From a bacterium (GTDB lineage Bacteria > Verrucomicrobiota > Verrucomicrobiia > Opitutales > UBA953), in contig RFOO01000046.1 of NCBI GenBank assembly GCA_009926645.1, positions 1 to 7,216 on the forward strand: a stretch of DNA of 7,216 bases, in the 5' to 3' direction. A model generated the notes under the pieces. The model ran no database searches. It had not been told where the DNA came from and worked only from the letters and a program-made list of their open reading frames with translations. Shown here one piece after another: positions 1 to 6,578 of this stretch; within the stretch, counting starts at the first letter, position 1; each line of letters starts with the position of its first letter. A program made the translations under genes and the position numbers.

Positions 1-1
1 G

Positions 2-82
2 TCTTCCCGCCTTGCACCTTTGGTCTGGGTGGTCTTTGCTTCGCTCGATGGCTCCCGTTGCATCAAACATGTCACTTCTTAA
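2..82 (+). CDS. Possible 3' end of an upstream gene (partial)
   Basis: Frame 2 is open from the left edge to a TAA at 80-82 and encodes 26 residues (SSRLAPLVWVV... to ...KHVTS). The composition is protein-like. If real, its end overlaps the start of the large fusion gene at ATG 69 by 14 nt, which would suggest an operon with coupled translation. The competing reading is that the fusion gene itself begins further left, because its frame also has no stop before the edge. No family can be recognised from so short a piece. Confidence 0.35.
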   Translation, partial: SSRLAPLVWVVFASLDGSRCIKHVTS

Positions 83-2654
83 GCGAGTGCCCTTAAAATG
101 GTGGGGAATAGTGGGATACCTTTGTCTCTTGGTTCTTTCAGCTACGTTTCCTTTTTTTCAGTCAGTTGAAAGGTATTCCAAGGATTATCCCTCATTGGTG
201 CCAGCTTATGACTTTAAAAATGATAAAGTAGCTCCCACGGGAGAGAAAATTTTTGTTCACGCTAATTTATACGGTTTTAATCCGGAGGGTGGCTCGGGTG
301 GCAAACCGGTGGTTGTTTATTTGCATCGCTTACCTTGGACCAAGCAAGGCAGCGAGTTTTGTAAAGAGTTAGCCAAGTCGGGTAAGGTTGCAGTGGTTGA
401 ACCGTTTATGCCTGGATTTGCGACTTCACCAGGAGATGTGCCAAGCCACTCGATGGAAGCCAACGCCCATGTGGTAGCAGCATTGCTTGAACAATATGGC
501 ATTCATCAATACCATGTGATTGCTCATGGACTATCGAGTGTTGCTGCTTTGGAGTTAGTTTCAGCTTACGATACGCGGATTCAATCCGTCACCTTTCTCT
601 CTGCGCCGGGAGTGCAAGAGTTTGAATTGTTAGGTAATCCTTTGGTTAACAAAATTGTGTATGGTTTTCATGGGGCTTTTTTCTGGGGAGTTTCTCGACT
701 CACGCCTAATTTTGGCTTGGTTGATTTACTGCCTTGGGATCGCGATTATGCGAAAACCATTTTTGATACTGATTTAACTGACAGTAATAAGATTTTACAT
801 GGAATGCGTCATCCTTTGCTGCTCGTGCATGGTGATTCCGATTGGCTTACGCCATTGGATTCCGCCATTTATACTTCAAAAATTCTTCCTCATTCCGAAC
901 TGGTTGTTCTGTCGGGTGGACGTGATGTCGTCTTTCAACAAAAAAAGAAGGTTGCCGATAAAGTTATACAATTTGTTTCAACGCCAAACGCCGTGGCTAT
1001 AGGACATTCCCAAAATCCGCCCATTCCCCGTGCGCAAGGTTATCATTATTGGATTTTGCTTATCATTATTATCCTTTGTACTTTTGTAGCCGAGGATCCA
1101 ACCTGCTTAGCTTCAGGACTGATGGTGGCAGTAGGTATCCTCGATTTTTGGTCGGTGACCGTTGCCTGCTTTATCGGAATCTTTATCGGGGATGTATTTC
1201 TTTATTCGATTGGACGGTACTTTGGGCGACCGGCCTTGCGTAAAGCGCCACTAAAGTGGTTTATCAAAGAGCATAAAGTAAATCAATGGTCGGGATGGTT
1301 TTCGACTCCCAAGGGAATGCTGGTGGTGGTGAGTTCACGCTTTGTGCCAGCGAGTCGAGTGCCCACTTTTATTACGGCGGGTATTATGAAACTCAATTTT
1401 GCCAACCTGGGCTTACTGCTAATGGTTGCTGCCCTAATTTGGACTCCGCCGTTGATTTGGATTGGTTATCAGTTTGGCGAGTCGGGTATGCAAGTTTTGC
1501 ATAAGTTTAAGAGCAACGCTCTCTGGGTTATTATTGGTTTCCTTGTCGCATTGCACTTTATCACGCACTGGATTGTGCCGACTTTAACTTGGCGTGGGCG
1601 TCGTCAAATTATCATGAAGGTCCGCAATTATTTGCAACCATCGCTATGGCCTTCGTGGTTACTCTTCTTACCCGTCCGTATCGGTGTTATCTTCTTAAGT
1701 CTTCGTCATCGCAGTTTAACTGCTTTTGCATCAGCTAATCCCTCCTTTGGGCGTATCGGCGGATTTATGGGGGATGCAAAATCCCTATTGCTTAGACCTT
1801 TCCAACGCGACTCTCGCTGCGTGCCTTTTGTCGGTCTCGCCATGGAAGATGCGAGCGAAGTTCGAATGCAAGAGGCTAAGGCTTTTGCTGCTTGTCATGG
1901 CTATCCTTTGGTTTTGAAGCCCGAAGTTTCCTGCAATGGTGCAGGTTTGCGTTACGTGCGAAATTCCGAACAACTCACGCGCTGGTTGTCGGTTATGAAA
2001 GAGGATATGATTTTGCAAAAGTTTATTCCTGGACTTGAATTTGAAGTGGTTTGGAGTCGTAGCCCAGGCAAAGACAACGGCCATATTATGGCTTTGGTTC
2101 ATAAACAAGAGGTTGTGGTCACTGGAGACGGCGAGCAGACGCTCGAAGAATTGATTTGGCTTGATGATTTTGCGGTATCGCGGGCTGAACTCTACTTACA
2201 AGGTCATGATCGCGAATTGACCCGCGTGGTTCCTGCTGGTCAGAAAGTCATCTTGAACCTCTCAGGGAGTTATGGTCACGGGGTGCGTTGTCAGCATCGT
2301 CCCGAATTAATTACGCCTGAATTTAGTGCAGCCATCACTGCTTTTGCGAAACGTTTCCCCGCCTTGCACTATGCGCGACTCGATGTCCGTGTTACCCAAG
2401 AATCTCATTTAAAAACAGGCCAATTCGTCATTACGGAAGTCGATGGCTGTTGTAGCGTCTCAAGTCTTTTGCGCGATGGATCTTTGCTTTTCCGTCGCTC
2501 CTATCGAGCCATCTGGGAACAGTTGGGTGTTTGTATCGAGGCTGGTGCCCACAACTTGAAGCAAAAGGTACGCCCCGTGCCGATTGATGAATTATTAGCT
2601 CGTTGGAGCCAAGCTCAGGGTCGTACGGACGAATTTGCTATTACCGAAGATTAA
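69..2654 (+). CDS. Membrane fusion protein: degenerate alpha/beta hydrolase + DedA/VTT domain + ATP-grasp domain
   Basis: Numbering is from ATG 69 (861 aa). An N-terminal membrane segment (about residues 11-30) precedes an alpha/beta-hydrolase-like region (about 61-304). It keeps the fold signatures, including an elbow-like AHGLSS (152-157) and an acid-loop HGDSDW (254-259). The nucleophile Ser position is Gly154 and the catalytic His position is Arg285, so ordinary esterase activity is unlikely. Residues about 323-501 form a DedA/SNARE-associated (VTT) membrane domain, with GDVFLYSIGR (374-383) and RFVPASRVP (424-432). A further membrane segment (about 528-544) leads to a linker ANPSFGRIGG. 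The ATP-grasp domain (about 570-830) shows LVLKP (Lys617), EFEVVW, TGDGEQTLEEL (685-695), ARLDVR (Asp772) and ITEVDG (Glu790, with Asp792 where Asn is usual). DedA proteins are linked to lipid-carrier transport, and ATP-grasp enzymes join carboxylates to amines; the joint role here is unknown. The frame stays open to the left edge, with other starts at TTG 12 and ATG 48. No clear Shine-Dalgarno sequence decides between them. Confidence 0.85.
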   Translation: MSLLKRVPLKWWGIVGYLCLLVLSATFPFFQSVERYSKDYPSLVPAYDFKNDKVAPTGEKIFVHANLYGFNPEGGSGGKPVVVYLHRLPWTKQGSEFCKELAKSGKVAVVEPFMPGFATSPGDVPSHSMEANAHVVAALLEQYGIHQYHVIAHGLSSVAALELVSAYDTRIQSVTFLSAPGVQEFELLGNPLVNKIVYGFHGAFFWGVSRLTPNFGLVDLLPWDRDYAKTIFDTDLTDSNKILHGMRHPLLLVHGDSDWLTPLDSAIYTSKILPHSELVVLSGGRDVVFQQKKKVADKVIQFVSTPNAVAIGHSQNPPIPRAQGYHYWILLIIIILCTFVAEDPTCLASGLMVAVGILDFWSVTVACFIGIFIGDVFLYSIGRYFGRPALRKAPLKWFIKEHKVNQWSGWFSTPKGMLVVVSSRFVPASRVPTFITAGIMKLNFANLGLLLMVAALIWTPPLIWIGYQFGESGMQVLHKFKSNALWVIIGFLVALHFITHWIVPTLTWRGRRQIIMKVRNYLQPSLWPSWLLFLPVRIGVIFLSLRHRSLTAFASANPSFGRIGGFMGDAKSLLLRPFQRDSRCVPFVGLAMEDASEVRMQEAKAFAACHGYPLVLKPEVSCNGAGLRYVRNSEQLTRWLSVMKEDMILQKFIPGLEFEVVWSRSPGKDNGHIMALVHKQEVVVTGDGEQTLEELIWLDDFAVSRAELYLQGHDRELTRVVPAGQKVILNLSGSYGHGVRCQHRPELITPEFSAAITAFAKRFPALHYARLDVRVTQESHLKTGQFVITEVDGCCSVSSLLRDGSLLFRRSYRAIWEQLGVCIEAGAHNLKQKVRPVPIDELLARWSQAQGRTDEFAITED
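939..961 (+). other. A_AAA_AAG slippery heptamer followed by a -1 frame stop
   Basis: Inside the fusion gene, codons CAA AAA AAG at 939-947 create the heptamer A AAA AAG (941-947), in the phase used for -1 frameshifting in genes such as dnaX. A -1 slip would add four residues (E, G, C, R) and stop at TAA 959-961. The product would be about 297 aa, containing the membrane anchor and the whole hydrolase-like domain but no DedA or ATP-grasp part. I see no convincing downstream stem-loop, so use as a programmed site is speculative. Confidence 0.2.
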
Positions 2655-3250
2655 TCTATTTTGCTGTAATGATGGCAAAGGGCAACCGCTGCGGCATCGG
2701 ATTCGTCGAGCGGTAAAATCTGTTTTAATCCTAAGACGCTTTTAATCATTTGTCCGACTTGCTCTTTGGCGGCGGATCCGTGTCCAGTGACGGACATTTT
2801 GATTCGTTTGGGTGCGTATTCGTGCACCGATAACCCAAGCCGGGCCAGCACGCTCAAGGCTGCTCCACGAGACGCACCCATCGCTTGTGCTGTGCGAAAA
2901 TTTTGGACGTAGATAGTTTCTTCAATCGCCGCCTCAGTGGCACCGTATTGCTTGACCATCTTTTCTACGCCATCAGCAATTTTTCCTAAACATTCGAAAG
3001 CTTTAAGCGAGGGGCCGATTTTAATTGTGATACTTCCTAAGAGTTGCGGTGGCTGACAACGTGCATCAATCACAGCTAGTCCAGTTCCGCGAAGTGAAGG
3101 ATCGATTCCTAAAATAATGGCATGACTCCCTCGTGATTGTGATAGTGGCGACTCTTTCTTCTTCCTCGAGGTAGAACGGGTGCGGCCAGCAGAAGGTGGC
3201 CCTCCTGCTAAATGGGCAGTCCATAGGGCGCGTGCAGATTTGCGTGCCAT
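2651..3250 (-). CDS. ruvC: Crossover junction endodeoxyribonuclease RuvC
   Basis: RuvC cuts Holliday junctions symmetrically as a dimer, working with the RuvAB branch-migration motor. The RNase H-like core starts at about residue 44 (AIILGIDPS). It shows the expected acidic residues: Asp50 in GIDPS, Glu110 in AIEET, and Asp182 and Asp185 in LDESDAAA. SRGAA and CHH follow the family pattern. The 199-aa protein has about 43 extra N-terminal residues compared with usual RuvC proteins (about 160-180 aa). This extension is basic, rich in Arg, Lys and Ser, and contains SRKKKES. No ATG, GTG or TTG lies between Met1 and the core, so the extension is probably translated. Upstream, a weak promoter-like TTGCCA (3289-3284) is present, with only a poor -10 match. 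ruvA and ruvB are not in the window. The transketolase gene lies upstream on the same strand but is separated by a terminator. The stop codon overlaps that of the converging fusion gene. Confidence 0.95.
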   Translation of the reverse strand: MARKSARALWTAHLAGGPPSAGRTRSTSRKKKESPLSQSRGSHAIILGIDPSLRGTGLAVIDARCQPPQLLGSITIKIGPSLKAFECLGKIADGVEKMVKQYGATEAAIEETIYVQNFRTAQAMGASRGAALSVLARLGLSVHEYAPKRIKMSVTGHGSAAKEQVGQMIKSVLGLKQILPLDESDAAAVALCHHYSKID

Positions 3251-3305
3251 TCTTTTTGAGATTTACGGTTAATTGGTGGAGATTGGCAAAAGTATTTCGA
3301 GCAAC

Positions 3306-3338
3306 AAAAAAGCCGAGTCTTTGCAACTCGGCCTTTTT
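3306..3338 (-). terminator. Intrinsic terminator of the transketolase gene
   Basis: A perfect 7-bp stem (gccgagt 3312-3318 with actcggc 3326-3332) encloses a 7-nt loop. On the minus strand it is followed by a run of six U residues, from the A-run at 3306-3311. It begins about 24 nt after the tkt stop and separates tkt from ruvC. The other flank carries TTTTT (3334-3338), so the structure could also stop plus-strand transcription, although no plus-strand gene ends here. Confidence 0.88.
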
Positions 3339-3355
3339 CACGGAATCACGCTCGT

Positions 3356-5350
3356 TTAGAGTGCTCGCGCTGCAGCGATAACGGCATCTTTGGTGATACC
3401 AAGTTCGCGCATCACAACGTCTCCAGGAGCACTTAGACCGAAAGTGTCGGTACCAATCGCTTTACCATTCAATCCTACATGGCGACCCCAAGAAAGGGTT
3501 ACGCCGGCCTCGATGCTGACTCGTTTGGAGCAAGATTTAGGCAAAACTTCTTCTTGATAGGATTGAGGCTGGCGGGAGAAGACTTCCATGGAGGGCATTG
3601 ATACGACCCGAACGCCTGCTCCGAGTTCTTCCGCGGCAGCTAGGGCGAGTTGTAATTCGCTACCTGTACCGATGAGAATATGGGTTAATGGTGCTGTCTC
3701 TTTGCGAGCGATGTATGCGCCTTTTAAGACACCTTGGCGACGTGTTGCCACGGGAATAGCATCCAGCGAAGGCACATTTTGACGGGATAAGACAAGAGCA
3801 ACGGGTCCTTCACGTCGCGCAACGGCGTGGGCAAAGGCCGCAGCGGTTTCTTCGGCATCAGCAGGACGAACCACATCGAGATTAGGAATGCAACGTAACG
3901 CACTGACCGTTTCTACGGGTTGGTGAGTTGGACCATCCTCACCGACACCCACCGAGTCATGAGTGAAGATGTAGAAGGTTTGAAGTTTAGCGAGTGCAGC
4001 AACGCGGATAGACGGACGAAGGTAATCCGAGAAGGTGAGGAAAGTTGCACCCGATCCTTTGAAAACACCATGGCAGGCGATACCATTCAGTATGGCACCC
4101 ATGCCGTGTTCGCGGATACCGAAGTAGAGGTTTCGACCCGCGGGAGTTGCGATGTCAAAATCACCAACCTCTTTGATGTAGTTTTTGGTGGAACCGTGTA
4201 AATCGGCTGAGCCCGAGATGACGAGCGGAGAGGCTTTGGCGACCGCGTTGATGCAGGTTTCACCCGAGACGCGAGTGGCAAGAGAGTTTTTACCAAACTC
4301 AGGAATCGCGGCGAGTAACGATACAACGTCGCCATGGTCGCCCTTTTGGGCTTTTTCTAAGAGTTGCGCTTTAGCGGGATTTGCTGCTTTCCAAGCGGCA
4401 AATGTTTTTTGCCAAGCAGCGTAGTCAGCGGCTTGCTGAACTTTGCGGTCGGCAAAGAATTTCTTGGTTTCAGGTGAAACATAGAATTTCTCATCCGGCA
4501 GACCAATGGCTTTACGCGAAGCATCAATGAACTTCACGCCGGCTTCGCCGTGACCTTTGCTGGTGCCTTGGACTTCAGCGATGCCCTTGGCGATAACGGT
4601 TTTGCAAATCACCAACTTGGGTTTACCGCTCTTGCTGGCTCGGGCTTTATCAAGGGCTGCGGCAATCGGGTCTAGCTCATTGCCTTCTTTGACAGTGATG
4701 ACTTCCCAGTTAGCCGCTTCGTATCGTTTGGCGGTGTCTTCATTCTGAGTTTTGGAAGCCATGGCATCCAACGTCACATCGTTGGAATCATAAATCATAA
4801 TTAAATTATCGAGTCCGAAGCGGCCAGCGAATGAAGCGGCTTCATGTGAGACGCCTTCTTGCAAGCAACCATCCCCTGCGAGACCGATAACGAAATGGTT
4901 AAAGATAGTGTGTTCTGGAGTGTTAAAGTGAGCGGCAGCCATTTTGGCAGCGAGAGCCATGCCGACGATATTGCCTGTTCCTTGTCCCAGAGGCCCCGTC
5001 GTTGCTTCAACACCCACTGTTTCACCAAATTCAGGGTGACCCGGAGTTTTGCTGTGAAGTTTGCGGAAAGCTTTTACCTCTTCAATGGGTAGATCGAATC
5101 CAGCCAGGTGAAGCCAGCCATAGAGGAACATGGAACCATGACCAGCGGAGAGGACAAATCGGTCGCGATTTATCCAGAGGGGTGTGGCTGGGTTATGGCG
5201 GAGGAAATTGCCGTAAAGCACGGCACCAATCTCGGCAGCTCCTAAAGGCAGTCCGAGGTGGCCAGAGTGGCAGGCGGCAACGGCATCCATGGCCAGTCCA
5301 CGGGCTTCGGTGGCCGCACGAGAAAGATCGCTAGAGTGGGGGAGTGACAT
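3356..5350 (-). CDS. tkt: Transketolase
   Basis: This thiamine-diphosphate enzyme moves two-carbon ketol units between sugar phosphates in the non-oxidative pentose phosphate pathway, in the cytoplasm as a dimer. From ATG 5350 it is 664 aa, the usual length. Visible motifs in order: SGHLGLPLG (29-37), AGHGSMFLY (69-77), GVEATTGPLGQG (113-124), the ThDP/metal motif starting GDG (159-161) and reaching Asn190 in YDSN, GIREHGMG with the catalytic Glu414, and GVGEDGPTHQP with substrate-site His476. LSRQN (Arg523) fits the phosphate-binding Arg, and the C-terminal domain is complete. An in-frame ATG at 5440 would add 30 residues that do not look like transketolase and would run into hisI, so I chose 5350, where MSLPHSSDLSRAATEAR begins like known N-termini. 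No good Shine-Dalgarno sequence is seen. The gene is divergent from hisI and ends in an intrinsic terminator. The ribose-5-phosphate it handles feeds PRPP synthesis. Confidence 0.96.
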   Translation of the reverse strand: MSLPHSSDLSRAATEARGLAMDAVAACHSGHLGLPLGAAEIGAVLYGNFLRHNPATPLWINRDRFVLSAGHGSMFLYGWLHLAGFDLPIEEVKAFRKLHSKTPGHPEFGETVGVEATTGPLGQGTGNIVGMALAAKMAAAHFNTPEHTIFNHFVIGLAGDGCLQEGVSHEAASFAGRFGLDNLIMIYDSNDVTLDAMASKTQNEDTAKRYEAANWEVITVKEGNELDPIAAALDKARASKSGKPKLVICKTVIAKGIAEVQGTSKGHGEAGVKFIDASRKAIGLPDEKFYVSPETKKFFADRKVQQAADYAAWQKTFAAWKAANPAKAQLLEKAQKGDHGDVVSLLAAIPEFGKNSLATRVSGETCINAVAKASPLVISGSADLHGSTKNYIKEVGDFDIATPAGRNLYFGIREHGMGAILNGIACHGVFKGSGATFLTFSDYLRPSIRVAALAKLQTFYIFTHDSVGVGEDGPTHQPVETVSALRCIPNLDVVRPADAEETAAAFAHAVARREGPVALVLSRQNVPSLDAIPVATRRQGVLKGAYIARKETAPLTHILIGTGSELQLALAAAEELGAGVRVVSMPSMEVFSRQPQSYQEEVLPKSCSKRVSIEAGVTLSWGRHVGLNGKAIGTDTFGLSAPGDVVMRELGITKDAVIAAARAL

Positions 5351-5428
5351 ACTGACTGTATCCGTAAGGGATAATCCCCCAAGGATTCCAGCCTTGAATG
5401 CAGGGGGCCTCATCTTCCAAATAGGGGT
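5351..5428. promoter_or_regulatory. Divergent tkt-hisI intergenic region with inverted repeat
   Basis: These 78 bp must hold the promoters of both divergent genes if the chosen starts are right. I found no convincing -35/-10 pair on either strand. The region holds an inverted repeat, caagg (5380-5384) and ccttg (5392-5396) around 7 nt, which can be extended through ccccc (5376-5380) and ggggg (5403-5407) with an internal loop. A small near-palindrome, gggat-a-atccc, lies at 5368-5378. These could be an operator or an RNA hairpin; the function is unknown. Confidence 0.35.
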
Positions 5429-5839
5429 ATGGCCAATCAAGAACTCGAAGAAGGTTCAGTTTTACGACTGGATTTCAAAAAACTAAGGAAAATCGCCTCA
5501 GGTCAGGCCGATGTTATCCCAGCCGTGGCCCAGGACGCCACCACGGGCGAAGTGCTTATTTTGGGGTATGTCAATGAACTGGCACTGCAAACGGCCATTA
5601 AAGAAAAGAAGGCGACCTTTTGGAGTACTTCCCGTAATGAACTCTGGATTAAGGGTCTGACTTCCGGGGATTTTTTAGAACTCACCGAGGTAAGAGTTAA
5701 CTGCGAACAGAATTCAATTTTGTATAAAGTGCGTCCCGCTGGGCAGGGGGCTTGTCATACTAAAGGAGCTAATGGCAAATCTCGCTCTGGTTGTTACTAC
5801 CGTCGCCTGCGTCCCGATGGAACGCTGGAAATGGTTTAG
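5429..5839 (+). CDS. hisI: Phosphoribosyl-AMP cyclohydrolase (divergent metal-site form)
   Basis: HisI opens the purine ring of phosphoribosyl-AMP, the third step of histidine synthesis, in the cytoplasm. The 136-aa protein is a single HisI domain without a HisE part. Family motifs are AVAQD (32-36), FWSTSR (64-69), LWIKGLTSGDF (72-82), CHT (109-111) and CYYRR (122-126). Departures are clear. The usual D-C-D-x-D motif reads N-C-E-Q-N (91-95), WSRSR reads WSTSR, and the spacing between Cys109 and Cys122 is longer than the common CHTGxxSC. The Cys residues expected to bind zinc (92, 109, 122) are all present, so I think it is a functional variant subfamily rather than a dead copy. An AGGGG (5423-5427) is only 1 nt from the ATG, too close for a normal ribosome binding site. 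No other his gene is nearby. The stop overlaps that of the converging gene. Confidence 0.9.
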   Translation: MANQELEEGSVLRLDFKKLRKIASGQADVIPAVAQDATTGEVLILGYVNELALQTAIKEKKATFWSTSRNELWIKGLTSGDFLELTEVRVNCEQNSILYKVRPAGQGACHTKGANGKSRSGCYYRRLRPDGTLEMV

Positions 5840-6576
5840 CGTTTACCGAGTTCTTGATTTACGAGCGTTGCGTCGATTTCGAATTTAATCACCAGCATTC
5901 TCGAAATTTGAGTCAGTCGATCAACGCCTGGTTTTGCCACAAAACCGAGAGCGTCATAATCACCTTGCTTGCTCATCAAGTCTTGAAGCGCTTTGACCGC
6001 ATCCTCGGTACTGCGGTATTCAAAGGCGAGAGTGAGTACGCAGTCATTGGGCGATTCCGACTCTCCGACGACCAGGGTAGCTTGTTTGGCGGTAGATGCG
6101 GCAGCTACTACCGCGGGACCGAGCCAGCGACGCTTTTTGATGGAATCAAAGAGTGCTGAAACAGGTTCGATCTGAACGATTAGATAGCCTCGAGAAATAC
6201 TGTTTAATTGAGTCTTGGCTTTCTTGGTTAGAATCCTTGCGGGTACAGTGAGGGGAGGGCTCTCCGCGTTATTCAGGATCAAACTCGTTTTTTGCTCATC
6301 GACCAGAAAACCAAAGTCCACTCGTTCGGCAGATGTGTTAAAGGCTGCGATAAGTGCCGATTTGTTTTTGGCTCTTTCATTCGGCGGAGTGAAGAGGGAT
6401 AAGGCGCCGACTGCTGTTTGCGAAGCTGTTAAAAATTGAGCCTGCCGTGGATAGAAACTTCCGTAAATACTGCAAGTGGAGGGAACCCGCAGGGTTTGGT
6501 TTGAGGGCGACATCCACCAAGCGATGAGACCGACAACCACGGCCACGCCGATGATGCAGAACATGAACCGCCTCAT
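5836..6576 (-). CDS. Membrane-anchored protein of unknown function
   Basis: I do not recognise this 246-aa protein. Residues about 5-22 form a single hydrophobic segment (FMFCIIGVAVVVGLIAWW) after two Arg residues, consistent with a signal anchor or uncleaved signal peptide. I see no clear lipobox. The rest (about 30-246) should lie outside the membrane, probably in the periplasm. The second half (about 130-245) resembles the partial protein encoded upstream: YLIVQIEP against DWLIIRGD, then GESES against GEDPK, then a helical stretch and a closing strand (ISRMLVIKFEID against TKTVEMQMEYP). The two are therefore probable tandem paralogues. ATG 6576 has no ribosome binding site because a terminator-like U-run lies directly before it. 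ATG 6564 (residue 5) has GAGG with about 6 nt spacing and is a good alternative start. The gene ends overlapping hisI. Confidence 0.75.
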   Translation of the reverse strand: MRRFMFCIIGVAVVVGLIAWWMSPSNQTLRVPSTCSIYGSFYPRQAQFLTASQTAVGALSLFTPPNERAKNKSALIAAFNTSAERVDFGFLVDEQKTSLILNNAESPPLTVPARILTKKAKTQLNSISRGYLIVQIEPVSALFDSIKKRRWLGPAVVAAASTAKQATLVVGESESPNDCVLTLAFEYRSTEDAVKALQDLMSKQGDYDALGFVAKPGVDRLTQISRMLVIKFEIDATLVNQELGKR

Positions 6577-6578
6577 AC

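Noticed and set aside
286..303. G-rich stretch with several GG/GGG runs, a possible G-quadruplex
   Set aside because: It encodes a Gly-rich loop (PEGGSGGK), and the runs are mostly only two G long, so a coding explanation is sufficient.
3251..3305. Promoter for ruvC
   Set aside because: A TTGCCA can be picked, but the possible -10 hexamers match only three of six positions, so no site is claimed.
3066..3341. Minus-strand 91-aa frame overlapping ruvC
   Set aside because: It lies in another frame of the ruvC start and the tkt terminator, with a composition unlike a real protein; ruvC is unambiguous.
5002..5334. Plus-strand 110-aa frame opposite tkt
   Set aside because: It is antisense to highly conserved transketolase motifs and rich in Arg/Gly/Trp/Gln, typical of a shadow frame.
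5351..5440. Longer transketolase start at 5440
   Set aside because: The extra 30 residues do not match transketolase, the start would overlap the divergent hisI, and the 5350 start gives the standard N-terminus and length.
5791..6159. Plus-strand 122-aa frame opposite the 246-aa gene
   Set aside because: It starts inside hisI and runs antisense to a gene with a signal anchor and terminator context; no domain pattern is visible.
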